Assembly: GCF_018343695.1 (NCBI RefSeq)
Contig: NZ_JAGYPJ010000001.1
Coordinates: forward strand, 2,839,992-2,903,991
DNA: 64,000 bases
Direction of reading: 5' to 3'
DNA from: Lederbergia citrisecunda
GTDB taxonomy: Bacteria > Bacillota > Bacilli > Bacillales > Bacillaceae_C
Below are positions 1-8,118 of this stretch, piece by piece. The position numbers and the translations under genes are program-made. Below the pieces are notes generated by a model. The model made no database searches. It was not told the origin of the DNA and was given only the letters and a program-made list of their open reading frames with translations. Each line of letters opens with the position of its first letter. The first letter of the stretch is position 1.

Positions 1-582
1 CCTCCCTAACTCGATTGCTTTTACGGCTCTTTCGTGGCTCCTAAATGCCCATTCATCTTGCTCTTCCCTCGTAATCTCAAATTCTCTTGCCGTCTGATTT
101 CCGTACGTTCCCATATGCACACCTGCAAACGAACAAGTGAGACCATCATGAGTAAGTAAATCGACTAATGCAGCATCGCCCATTTTGTATCCCCATCTTG
201 CGTTCGGCAACATATAGGGAGCATTTGACATGGATTCCATTCCACCAGCTACAATCAGTTCTTCTTCTCCTAATCGAATGATTTGATCCGCAAGTGTGAC
301 AGCTCTCATTCCTGAGGCACAAACTTTATTAATCGTTTCTGTTTTTACATTCCAAGGGATTCCGGCCTCCCAAGCAGTCTGTCTTGATGGCAATTGCCCC
401 TGCCCGCCTTGTAAAACAGTTCCAAGTATGACCTCCTGCACCTCTTCAGGTCTCACATTGGCTCTCTCCATTGCCTCTCTTACTGCAATCCCACCTAGTT
501 CTGAAGCTGTTAATGAACTAAGAGCTCCTCCAAATTTTCCAAAAGGAGTCCGTGCACCAGCAAGAATAACTGTTTTCGCCAT
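1..582 (-). CDS. Acetyl-CoA C-acetyltransferase (thiolase), 3' end outside window
   Basis: This is the N-terminal 194 residues of a thiolase, which cleaves 3-ketoacyl-CoA in fatty-acid degradation or joins two acetyl-CoA. The start MAKTVILAGARTPFGKFGG is typical, and the nucleophilic cysteine lies at about residue 88 in the motif NKVCASGMRA. The glycine-rich stretch VAGGMESMSNAPY follows, as in the family. The ATG at 582 has a good ribosome site (AAAAGGAGAG). The reading frame is open to the window edge, so the C-terminal half with the second catalytic cysteine is not visible. It lies directly downstream of fadF on the same strand, which supports a beta-oxidation role. It seems to have its own promoter overlapping FadR-like and cre-like sites. 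Biosynthetic and degradative thiolases cannot be told apart from this half. Confidence 0.93.
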   Translation of the reverse strand, partial: MAKTVILAGARTPFGKFGGALSSLTASELGGIAVREAMERANVRPEEVQEVILGTVLQGGQGQLPSRQTAWEAGIPWNVKTETINKVCASGMRAVTLADQIIRLGEEELIVAGGMESMSNAPYMLPNARWGYKMGDAALVDLLTHDGLTCSFAGVHMGTYGNQTAREFEITREEQDEWAFRSHERAVKAIELGR

Positions 583-610
583 AAACGATTCTCTCCTTTT
601 TTAAAAAAAT

Positions 611-625
611 TAGTAAACGCTTACA
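611..625 (-). promoter_or_regulatory. cre-like site (CcpA) upstream of the thiolase
   Basis: Read on the minus strand the site is TTGTAAGCGTTTACT, which differs from the Bacillus cre consensus WTGNAARCGNWWWCA at about one position. It lies about 30-45 bp upstream of the thiolase start, next to a possible -10. CcpA repression of fatty-acid degradation genes is known in B. subtilis; action at this site is inferred. Confidence 0.55.
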
Positions 626-628
626 ATA

Positions 629-651
629 CCTTCGACTGAACGCTCGCTCAA
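629..651 (-). promoter_or_regulatory. Putative promoter and FadR-like operator of the thiolase
   Basis: On the minus strand TTGAGC (651-646), 17 bp and TATTGT form a plausible sigma-A promoter. The stretch from -35 into the spacer (650-633) reads TGAGCGAGCGTTCAGTCG. It matches 14 of 18 positions of the better palindrome in the fadF promoter (TGAATGAGCATTCAGTCA, other strand). The pairing of two related boxes at two beta-oxidation genes is the main argument; the promoter itself is weak. Confidence 0.4.
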
Positions 652-663
652 TTTCATTTTTTA

Positions 664-696
664 AATAAGCGCTTCAAATAATATTGAAGCGCTTAT
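664..696 (-). terminator. Strong stem-loop after fadF
   Basis: Thirteen perfectly paired bases (ATAAGCGCTTCAA with TTGAAGCGCTTAT) enclose a loop of a few bases, just after the fadF stop. In the transcribed direction it is followed by TTTAAAAAA rather than a clean U-tract. It may terminate imperfectly or act as a processing or stabilising hairpin before the thiolase. Confidence 0.5.
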
Positions 697-699
697 GTT

Positions 700-2805
700 T
701 TATGAAACAAGATCTGCTTCTTCTCCAAAGACTGCTTTCTCCAACAGCTCTGCTACATCATACGTTTTCACCGTGTCTTCTACTTCCTTCGCTTTCGTAC
801 CATCTGAGAGCATCGTCAAACAATAAGGACATCCTGAACTGATGATTGAAGGATTGAGGGCAAGGGCTTGTTCTGTTCTAGCTACATTCACACGCTGACC
901 TATATCCTCCTCCATCCACATTAGTCCTCCCCCAGCTCCACAGCACATGGCATTTTCGCGATTACGCTTGATTTCTACGAGTGTTACGCCAGGAATGGAT
1001 TTAAGGATTTCTCTCGGTGGATCATACACATCGTTATAACGTCCTAGATAGCAAGAGTCATGGAATGTAATTGTTTCTTTTACAGCATATCGCGGATGTA
1101 AACGACCTTCTTTAACAAGTTGATCAAGGAGCTCTGTATGATGATATACCTCCGCTTTGAATCCAAAATCAGGGTATTCATTTTTAAAAATATTATATGC
1201 GTGCGGATCGATCGTTACGATTTTCTTCACGTCATTTTTTTCGAACTCAGCAATATTGGCAGTTGCAAGTTCTTGGAATAAAAATTCATTTCCAAGACGA
1301 CGTGGTGTATCACCCGAATTTTTTTCCTTATTTCCAAGAATGGCAAAGGTAACCCCAGCTTCGTTTAACAATTTTGCAAAGGAAAGAGCAATTTTTTGAC
1401 TACGATTATCAAAAGCCCCCATCGAACCAACCCAGAATAAATATTCGAAGTCTTCTCCTGCTTTTTTCAATTCTTTAATAGTTGGTACAAATACATCTTC
1501 GTGAGCCTCCCGCCAATTTTCTTTTTCCTTGCGGTTCAGACCCCATGGATTTCCTTGTCGCTCAATGTTTTGCATCGCTCGCTGTGCATCGGGGTTCATT
1601 TTTCCTTCAGTTAGAACAAGATAGCGGCGCATATCAATGATGTGACTGACATGTTTATTCATCACTGGACATTGGTCTTCACAGTTACGACATGTTGTAC
1701 AAGCCCATAATTCCTCTTCCGTAATAATTTCACCTATCATGCTAGGCTCATAGTTTAGAGTAGCAGCCGTTTCTTCTGCTCCCTGACCTTTAGCCGCTTT
1801 TGCGATTTTGTTCCCGACAGTTCCTCCAAAAGCAAAAGTAGGAACCCATGGTTGCTTTTGAGTGACAGCCGCCCCGTAGTTCGTTAGATGATCACGAAGC
1901 TTCGTCATAATATCCATCGGGGAAAGCATTTTTCCTGTTCCTGATGCCGGGCACATATTCGTACAGCGGCCACATTCGACACAAGCGTATAAATCAACGA
2001 GCTGGAGATCGGTAAATTCATTAATTTTCCCAACACCAAAGCTTTCTTGTTTTTCATCTTCAAAGTCAATTGGCGCGAGTTTCTTCCCACTATCTAGTGG
2101 TTCAAGATATACATTGGCAGGGCCCGCAATTAAATGAGCGTGCTTTGATTGAGGTACATAGACAAGAAAAGCGAGTAACAAAAACAAATGGACCCACCAG
2201 AAAATATAAAATACAACTGCCGCAGCTATCGGGCTCATCCAACCGAAAAGAGACGCAATAGCGGAAGCGACAGGCTCAGTCCATGTTAATGATTCTTCTT
2301 GCCAAATGAGGGACATGCCATTTCCGAACAAAACTGATAGCATAAGCCCACCGATAAAAATTAGAACAAGACTAGGGTAAAATCCACGTTTTAAACGGGC
2401 TAATTTTTCAATATAACGTCTATAAAAAGCCCATACGACCGCTATTAGAATAAGAAGAGTAACTAATTCTTGGAAAAATTTAAAACCTGGATAAAGAGGA
2501 CCGAGAGGAAGGTGAGAACTTGGTGCTAGGCCTTTCCAAATGAAGTCAATCGCACCAAACTGAACAAGGATAAATCCGTAAAAAAACATGACATGAATCA
2601 AACCGCTTTTTTTATCTTTAAGGAGTTTCTTTTGACCAAACACATTGATCCAAATATTACTTAAACGCGCTTTAACATCATTATGAAACTCTGCTTTTTT
2701 TCCTAGTTTAATATAAGTAATTCGTGTTCTGACAACATACACGAATAAGGAAATGGCGTAAGCGGTTACAAACAGAAACGCTAGCCAATTTAGCCAAAAT
2801 AACAT
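700..2805 (-). CDS. fadF: Membrane (Fe-S)-binding oxidoreductase FadF, heterodisulfide reductase type
   Basis: This protein probably passes electrons from acyl-CoA dehydrogenases to the membrane during beta-oxidation. An N-terminal hydrophobic part with about six membrane segments is followed by two 4Fe-4S motifs (CVECGRCTNMCP and CTTCRNCEDQCP). Two cysteine-rich CCG-type domains follow (CCGAGGGLMWMEE near the end, then CPYCLTML). It matches B. subtilis YwjF/FadF in order and in size (about 700 residues). The frame stays open to 2874, but a promoter with -10 at 2860-2855 rules out starts at 2874 or 2856. The ATG at 2805 is preferred, although its Shine-Dalgarno-like GGGAG is about 13 bases upstream. 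The thiolase lies downstream. Confidence 0.9.
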   Translation of the reverse strand: MLFWLNWLAFLFVTAYAISLFVYVVRTRITYIKLGKKAEFHNDVKARLSNIWINVFGQKKLLKDKKSGLIHVMFFYGFILVQFGAIDFIWKGLAPSSHLPLGPLYPGFKFFQELVTLLILIAVVWAFYRRYIEKLARLKRGFYPSLVLIFIGGLMLSVLFGNGMSLIWQEESLTWTEPVASAIASLFGWMSPIAAAVVFYIFWWVHLFLLLAFLVYVPQSKHAHLIAGPANVYLEPLDSGKKLAPIDFEDEKQESFGVGKINEFTDLQLVDLYACVECGRCTNMCPASGTGKMLSPMDIMTKLRDHLTNYGAAVTQKQPWVPTFAFGGTVGNKIAKAAKGQGAEETAATLNYEPSMIGEIITEEELWACTTCRNCEDQCPVMNKHVSHIIDMRRYLVLTEGKMNPDAQRAMQNIERQGNPWGLNRKEKENWREAHEDVFVPTIKELKKAGEDFEYLFWVGSMGAFDNRSQKIALSFAKLLNEAGVTFAILGNKEKNSGDTPRRLGNEFLFQELATANIAEFEKNDVKKIVTIDPHAYNIFKNEYPDFGFKAEVYHHTELLDQLVKEGRLHPRYAVKETITFHDSCYLGRYNDVYDPPREILKSIPGVTLVEIKRNRENAMCCGAGGGLMWMEEDIGQRVNVARTEQALALNPSIISSGCPYCLTMLSDGTKAKEVEDTVKTYDVAELLEKAVFGEEADLVS

Positions 2806-2854
2806 CTCAATAATCGCACTCCCTTCCAGCGTAATCCGAACTTTTATTACCTCC

Positions 2855-2882
2855 ATTATATAATGAATGAGCATTCAGTCAA
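2855..2882 (-). promoter_or_regulatory. Sigma-A promoter of fadF with FadR-type operator in the spacer
   Basis: On the minus strand TTGACT (2882-2877), 16 bp and TATAAT (2860-2855) form a near-consensus promoter. The spacer and -35 contain an inverted repeat; on the plus strand 2864-2881 reads TGAATGAGCATTCAGTCA. It matches the known Bacillus FadR box (TGAATGA-N4-TCATTCA) at about 15 of 18 positions. A repressor bound here would block RNA polymerase, to be released by long-chain acyl-CoA. Confidence 0.72.
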
Positions 2883-2910
2883 GACTGAAATTACTCTAAT
2901 AATGTATATG

Positions 2911-2941
2911 AAAAAAGTTCTGGGAATTATCCCAGAACTTT
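2911..2941 (-). terminator. Intrinsic terminator of the chemoreceptor gene
   Basis: A perfect 12-bp stem (AAAGTTCTGGGA with TCCCAGAACTTT) and a 4-base loop are followed on the minus strand by six T. It lies 7 bases after the stop codon of the chemoreceptor gene. Confidence 0.88.
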
Positions 2942-2947
2942 CATAGA

Positions 2948-4693
2948 TTACAATTTAAATTGGCTAACGTGGCTATTGAGTTGTTCTGCTAAAGCTGCGA
3001 GATCTTCCGCACCTCTTGCGATTTCTTCCATGGAACTGCTTGATTGCTGTGCGGATGCTGCAGCCTGTTCGACTCCAGCTGCTGCCTCTTCAGCTACGGC
3101 TGCCACTTCCTCGATTGATTTATTCATTTCTCCGCTGTTTTCGGTCAATTCTTTTAGATTTGTAGAAATATTTTGCGCCTTGCTAACCATATTCGTAACA
3201 GATTCATTGATGTTTCCAAATGTTTTTCCTGTTACCCTAATTTGATTTGTTCCATTTTCAACTTCTTCATAGCTAGACTGCAATGAAACGACGGCCTCAT
3301 TGGACCCATGAATAATGCGCTCTACAATATTTGTAATCTCACTCACCGAATCCGAAACTTGCTCTGCTAGCTTTCGGACTTCAGTAGCCACAACGGCAAA
3401 TCCCTTCCCTTGTTCGCCTGCTCTTGCTGCTTCAATAGCCGCATTTAACGATAAAAGATTCGTCTGTGCCGCGATTTCCTGAATGACATGAACGAGCTGG
3501 GAAATTTCTTTCGTTTGTGTATTTAAACCTTGTACATTTTCCACTGCGGTCGTGACTTTTTGATGGATATGTTCCATTTGTTTAACAGATTCATCCATCA
3601 AAATTCTTCCTTCTTCTGTCATTGCCAATACATCATCGGAAGTATTTACAATATCTTCTCCATGCTTATTCGCTTCCACGATTTTAAGATTAAAATTCTC
3701 CATCATTTCCGTAAGTTCTCCAGCACTATGAGCTTGAGATTCAGCACCGGATGATAGCTCTTGCATGGTGGAAGCAATCTGTTCCCCGCCCTCTCTTACT
3801 TCATTGGCGGATTGAGTGAATTCTTCACTTTGACTTGTAATGGTTTCCGATGCAGTTGATACATTTTGGATCATTTCCTTTAGACTGCTTTGCAACTGAT
3901 TCATAGCATTTGCCAGTTTTCCAACCTCATCCTTAGATTTTACTTGAAGGAACGCTTGGCTCAGATAACCTTTCGAAAGGTGCTCCATATGCTCAGATAC
4001 TTGATTGATTGGCTTTGAAATACTTGATGAAAACACCCAAATGATAAGTATGCCGATTACTAATGCGACACCTATCACAAGCATTACAAGATTTAGTATT
4101 TCTTTTGCAGGCTTGTTGAAATCCATCATGTATGTACTTGCACTTACTGTCCAATTCCAATATGGATCTGTTTTCGAAAAGGCTACTTTAGGCATATCTT
4201 GATTCGGATTACTTGGTAATGACCAACTATAGTAGGTCAAACCACCACCGTTATTTCCAACTTCAATCAATTCTTGAATAAACTTTACACCATTAACATC
4301 TTCAGAATCCCAAAAATTTTGACCTTCTGTATTTGGAGAGGCAATGTCTACTCCATTTTTATCAGTGACGAACATATAGCCATTTTTACCTAAATTTAGA
4401 TTAGGATTAATTGGCCTTGTTCCATCTGCATTCTTTTCTCCTAAAATAGCAACTTTAACTCTCTCCTGTGCATCCTCGAGAGAAATATTACCTTTCTCCA
4501 CTTCTTTATTCAACGTATCAATCATAGAGATAGTCATTTCTACACTATTTTTCAAAATTGTTGCTCCAAGATAATCTAAACTTGAAGAGCTTTTATTATA
4601 AGCTAGTATTCCTGTAATAATTAGTGGGATTGTTAATAATAAAAACGATATTGTGATTAGTTTTAACTTTATGGAAGTTAATAATTTCAACAC
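2948..4693 (-). CDS. Methyl-accepting chemotaxis protein with single Cache sensor
   Basis: A transmembrane chemoreceptor that signals to CheA/CheW. It has a membrane segment at about residues 8-30 and an extracellular single-Cache-type sensor at about 35-190 (with motifs like [15 protein letters not shown] and [16 protein letters not shown]). A second membrane segment (about 198-222), a HAMP linker and a long cytoplasmic coiled coil follow. The signalling tip is well conserved ([19 protein letters not shown], then EVRKLAEQ). The length of 581 residues is normal. The frame opens with GTG then TTG; the TTG at 4690 is better spaced from GAAGG. The ligand cannot be read from sequence. It lies behind the SwrA-like gene and may share its c-di-GMP-controlled transcript. 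Confidence 0.93.
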   Translation of the reverse strand: MLKLLTSIKLKLITISFLLLTIPLIITGILAYNKSSSSLDYLGATILKNSVEMTISMIDTLNKEVEKGNISLEDAQERVKVAILGEKNADGTRPINPNLNLGKNGYMFVTDKNGVDIASPNTEGQNFWDSEDVNGVKFIQELIEVGNNGGGLTYYSWSLPSNPNQDMPKVAFSKTDPYWNWTVSASTYMMDFNKPAKEILNLVMLVIGVALVIGILIIWVFSSSISKPINQVSEHMEHLSKGYLSQAFLQVKSKDEVGKLANAMNQLQSSLKEMIQNVSTASETITSQSEEFTQSANEVREGGEQIASTMQELSSGAESQAHSAGELTEMMENFNLKIVEANKHGEDIVNTSDDVLAMTEEGRILMDESVKQMEHIHQKVTTAVENVQGLNTQTKEISQLVHVIQEIAAQTNLLSLNAAIEAARAGEQGKGFAVVATEVRKLAEQVSDSVSEITNIVERIIHGSNEAVVSLQSSYEEVENGTNQIRVTGKTFGNINESVTNMVSKAQNISTNLKELTENSGEMNKSIEEVAAVAEEAAAGVEQAAASAQQSSSSMEEIARGAEDLAALAEQLNSHVSQFKL

Positions 4694-4740
4694 TGCACCT
4701 TCTCGATGTAAATTTTTTGACAGAAAAGTAGTTTACTAAC

Positions 4741-5076
4741 TTATAAGTTAATCCATCGATCCGAATTAATAAGGGATAAATCAATATGTACATGGTGATT
4801 AATTTGTTTATGATTTCTCAAATATTTAAGGAAAGATTTAACGTCCTTAACCGCCTCTATAAAAGAGATGTCTTTAAACTGATTAGTGCGATGATATTCC
4901 AAATACTGAATTAAGATATCTTCTCTTATAAACCCAAGATAATAAATATTAGTATGCTTATACAAGAAGTTGAAAATTCTTTCAAACGATTTTACGTTTG
5001 TAATATTATATTCTTCATCTAATTTAAATTGTGAATATAATAAATCGTACCTAGAGCATTCCTTTGTAACTGACAT
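4741..5076 (-). CDS. Small SwrA-like protein, possible swarming regulator
   Basis: A 111-residue soluble helical protein with no signal peptide or membrane segment. From memory of B. subtilis SwrA (117 residues), the size, the central segment (FNFLYKHTNIYYL) and the C-terminal pattern of short helices ending in a W-rich tail resemble it. The overall look is also like the small helical core-binding domain of tyrosine recombinases, so I treat the family call as tentative. The gene has a spaced AGGGG ribosome site and lies about 50 bases upstream of the chemoreceptor gene. Its only visible upstream signals are a c-di-GMP-I riboswitch and terminator, which favours a motility role. Confidence 0.5.
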   Translation of the reverse strand: MSVTKECSRYDLLYSQFKLDEEYNITNVKSFERIFNFLYKHTNIYYLGFIREDILIQYLEYHRTNQFKDISFIEAVKDVKSFLKYLRNHKQINHHVHIDLSLINSDRWINL

Positions 5077-5290
5077 TTAGATCGACAACCCCTTTTATCT
5101 CTCTATAATGGAATATCCCTTCCCATTTTATTAAAGAATATTATCCCCCTTTTTCCGGAATTTCATCAGCAAAGGAAAAGTTTATTGTCTTTTTAAGAAA
5201 AGCAAAGCTTATATCGCCTATGTAAAAGCAAACGGCTGCGCTGTTCTCTCTAGACAACAATGAACTCCTACTCTATGCTTTTTAATCGCT

Positions 5291-5318
5291 AAAAAAGGCC
5301 ATTCTAAATAGAATAGCC
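5291..5318 (-). terminator. Riboswitch expression-platform terminator
   Basis: On the minus strand a 9-bp stem (GGCTATTCT with AGAATGGCC, one G-U pair) and a 4-base loop are followed by TTTTTT. It lies about 40 bases after the c-di-GMP aptamer and about 215 bases before the SwrA-like gene. This placement makes it the likely on/off element of the riboswitch. Confidence 0.8.
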
Positions 5319-5355
5319 AAATAAAACTATCTCATATGTGAAATAGTTAACTATT

Positions 5356-5442
5356 TTGGCAGCCAGGCGATCATAGTTGTCTCAATAAACCTTAGACCCT
5401 TTGCTTTGCGTCCTACCCTTTCAGATAGTTTGCCTTTATCTA
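5356..5442 (-). ncRNA. Cyclic di-GMP-I (GEMM) riboswitch aptamer
   Basis: On the minus strand the conserved parts appear in order: AGGCAAAC (5428-5434 and flank), a short hairpin with a GAAA loop, then GACGCAAAGC (5412-5403). GGTCTAAGG follows, and the closing GCCTGGCTGCC of the second helix ends at 5358. These are the hallmark conserved bases of the GEMM class I aptamer. With the terminator at 5291-5318 it should act by transcription termination on the SwrA-like and chemoreceptor genes. The rest of 5077-5625 shows no gene. A perfect palindrome, AAATAGTTAACTATTT (5341-5356), adjoins the aptamer and could be an alternative pairing partner. Confidence 0.9.
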
Positions 5443-5625
5443 GGAAATTTTATCCATTCTATTTGGAGTATAAAACAAATTTCCTCAATATTCAACAATA
5501 TTCTACAAACACACTTTCTATTAGATGTTAAAAGTGGAAGATATTTAATGCCTTGAAAATGCAGGTAAACTTTCCTATCATAGACTCAAGTAGACTTTTT
5601 TCAAAAAAATAAAAGGACGTGTAAC

Positions 5626-6557
5626 ATGGTTATTAAGCCTCTATTAGAACCAATGGGATCGATAGTTTATAGGATCTTAAATAATCGTATGATTTTAACC
5701 CCAAAAGAAAAGTCACATTATTTAAACCTTCTTAAAGGGTATAAAGGTGAGAAAGGTTTTAATGCTTTATTACAGAATCTTCCTAGTGACTTCCTCATAA
5801 TGAATGACTTACTCCTCGAAAAAACAACACATTGTTCCAAATCGACACTTTGCTAATTTCTCAAAACACAATTTACCTTTTCGATGTAAAAAATTATGAA
5901 GGTGATTTTTATATCAAAGAAGATAAATGGTATTCAATTGCAACTGGTAAAGAAATTCAAAATCCATTGAACCAGTTATCAAGATGTACATCCTTATTTA
6001 GGCGATATCTGCAAGATTTAGGGATAAACAACTTCTCCATAAATGAATTCCTTATCTTTATCAACCCCGAGTTTACCCTATACGAAGCCCCTCGTAATCA
6101 ACCAATTGTTCTTCCTACTCAGCTAAATCGATTCTTAAATAATCTAAATTCCAAAACATCAAAAATAAGTGATTATCACTTTAAGTTAGCAGAACAAATA
6201 ATGTCAGATTATTTAAATCAAAATCCATATATCCAACTACCGAAGTTCGAATATAAACAATTTAAAAAAGGAGTTGCTTGTAAGATATGCTACTCCTTTT
6301 TGGCAAATTTCAATGATAAAGAATTCATTTGTAAGAATTGCGGATGCAAAGAGAGGAATGAATCTGCCATTATCCGCAACGTGAAGGAATTTAGCATTCT
6401 TTTCCCGGATAATAAAATCACAACAAACATTATTCATGAATGGTGTAATTTACAGATTTCTAAAAAGGCCATCAGAAGAATTCTAATGAAATATTTATCG
6501 GTATGCTATCATGGGAGGTATTCATACTATGTATATCCGCCACAGAATAATGAATAA
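5626..6557 (+). pseudogene. NERD-domain protein split by a frameshift
   Basis: Two overlapping frames together read as one protein of about 310 residues. The first (5626-5856) carries GYKGEKGFNALLQNLP, the second (from about 5825) IDTLLISQNTIYLFDVKNYEG. These are consecutive parts of a NERD nuclease-related domain. The break is in a run of six A near 5818-5823; one more A would restore LLLEKNNTLFQIDTLL. The C-terminal part has a four-cysteine zinc ribbon (CKIC, then CKNC) and a basic helical tail. NERD proteins are thought to act on nucleic acid. It could be a true loss-of-function, a phase-variable tract or a sequencing indel. There is no partner gene in the same operon. Confidence 0.75.
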
Positions 6558-6649
6558 ATGTCCTAAGAACTAAATCAATTTTTACATAATCATAATGAAA
6601 CTTTATATATGAGCAATGAAACCATTTTTCATATCCGAGTTCAAGATGG

Positions 6650-6815
6650 ACCTTTCATTGTGACCTTCAGGCGATTTTTTTCGCGACCAAGGGCACGTTG
6701 GAACCTTCATCGTGACCTTCAGACACTTTTTTTCACCGTCAAGTGCACGATCAAACTTTCAGCGTGATCTCCAAATGCTTTTTTATCCCATGATCACGAC
6801 GGTCCTTCAATTGGA
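6650..6815. repeat. Degenerate tandem repeat of about 53 bp
   Basis: Three imperfect units start at about 6650, 6703 and 6755, each opening with ACCTTCATCGTGACCTTCAG or a close variant. Each continues through a T-rich tract and a CAAGTGCACG-like segment. A fourth, broken unit starts near 6802. There is no open frame across it. It fills most of the 286-bp gap between the NERD gene and btuD. Confidence 0.7.
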
Positions 6816-6843
6816 CAACAACAGTGGTTTTTCTCCTACGCAA

Positions 6844-8115
6844 TCAAAATCTTTTTAACATGCCCGCTATCTCCTGCACACCTTTTCGGATTTCTGTGAC
6901 TAGCAGTTCTCCATCAAGTGGCTCGCCCTGCTGACCAGAAGCGATCACAATCCCACTTCCACTACTTTTCCCGGTTGCCAATGCTCGTTCTTCACTTGCA
7001 GCTATGATTCCTTGAAGGAACGCTTCTTCTGAAATGATTCCATTTACAAAGATGCATAGGTTTATATCTGCATGATTTCGTCCTGCTGACGCAAGAACAA
7101 AAATATGCTCGTAGGCAGCAAACCAAACCAGTTCCGAGCTTTTTGCAGGTATAGCGACCGCTTTTTCTATTCCATAAAGCCCATCGGAAAAATGCATGAT
7201 AAACCTATTATACCAACCAATTCCCGCTCCAGCCGCTGATGAAGCCATAACTTTTAACGGCATGGGTGAAATCAACTCGGCATGATCTTCCTTTATCTTC
7301 AAAAAAGTCTCGTCTATTTTTAGAGAGTTTATCTTCTCTTCATCCGGAAGCAAGATCATTTGCGGCTTAGGTACTATCGGATGAGGCTGAACGTCAATGT
7401 TTGTTTCATACACCTCTTGAATTCGTTGTTCCTGTAAAACATCGCCAGCTTTTCCAATCGCACTCATTTGGCCGTTGTGTAAAAGCATAAGTCGATCGCA
7501 ATAAAGGCTAGCCAAATTTAAATCATGAAAAATCGATACGACGGTCAACCTACGTTCACGAGTCCATTTTTTCATTAAATCCAATAAATCTTTTTGAAAC
7601 GATAAATCTAAATGATTCGTCGGCTCATCTAGTAAAAGAATTCTTGGCTCCTGAGCAAGGGCTTGCGCAAGGAAAACACGTTGACGTTCTCCACCTGAAA
7701 GCTCATGTAACAGTTTACCTTGAAAAATATCCACTCCCGTTAAAGCCATTGCTTCATCTATTATTTTTTCATCAAGATCATCAGTACGACTCAACCAGCC
7801 TCGTTGATGGGCATAGCGGCCTAACGAAACGGTTTCTCGGACTGTATAAGCAAAAACTTCTGACGATACTTGTGGCAACACCGCTGTTATTTTTGCCAGT
7901 TCCTTTGTTGAGTAGTTCTCGAGAGGCTGATTATTTATTAAAATTTCTCCTCGATCAGGTTCAAGCAAGCCGCTAATCATTTTCAACAAAGTCGTTTTTC
8001 CACTGCCATTAGGCCCTAAAATACCGAATAACTCGCCTGCCTCAACGGAAAAAGAGACGTCTTCCAAAACACTAAAACCGGGATAGCCCCCATATAAGCC
8101 GTTCACTTGAAGCAT
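6844..8115 (-). CDS. btuD: Vitamin B12 ABC transporter ATPase fused to a CbiZ-like domain
   Basis: Residues 1-260 are an ABC ATPase of the iron/B12 class: Walker A GPNGSGKT at 34-41, signature LSGGE at 139-143, Walker B ILLLDEP at about 159-165 and a switch histidine in FHDLN. Residues 265-423 resemble adenosylcobinamide amidohydrolase CbiZ (NHADINLCIFVNGIISEE, then SSGSGIVIASG). That part is shorter than free-standing CbiZ and may be partly degenerate. B. subtilis YvrA has the same fusion. It follows btuC after 3 bases and is under the upstream cobalamin riboswitch. Uptake plus a salvage-type domain suggests use of cobinamide precursors. Confidence 0.88.
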   Translation of the reverse strand: MLQVNGLYGGYPGFSVLEDVSFSVEAGELFGILGPNGSGKTTLLKMISGLLEPDRGEILINNQPLENYSTKELAKITAVLPQVSSEVFAYTVRETVSLGRYAHQRGWLSRTDDLDEKIIDEAMALTGVDIFQGKLLHELSGGERQRVFLAQALAQEPRILLLDEPTNHLDLSFQKDLLDLMKKWTRERRLTVVSIFHDLNLASLYCDRLMLLHNGQMSAIGKAGDVLQEQRIQEVYETNIDVQPHPIVPKPQMILLPDEEKINSLKIDETFLKIKEDHAELISPMPLKVMASSAAGAGIGWYNRFIMHFSDGLYGIEKAVAIPAKSSELVWFAAYEHIFVLASAGRNHADINLCIFVNGIISEEAFLQGIIAASEERALATGKSSGSGIVIASGQQGEPLDGELLVTEIRKGVQEIAGMLKRF

Positions 8116-8118
8116 GAT

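Noticed and set aside
296-604. Plus-strand frame of about 100 codons
   Set aside because: It is antisense to the thiolase coding sequence, which has clear family motifs.
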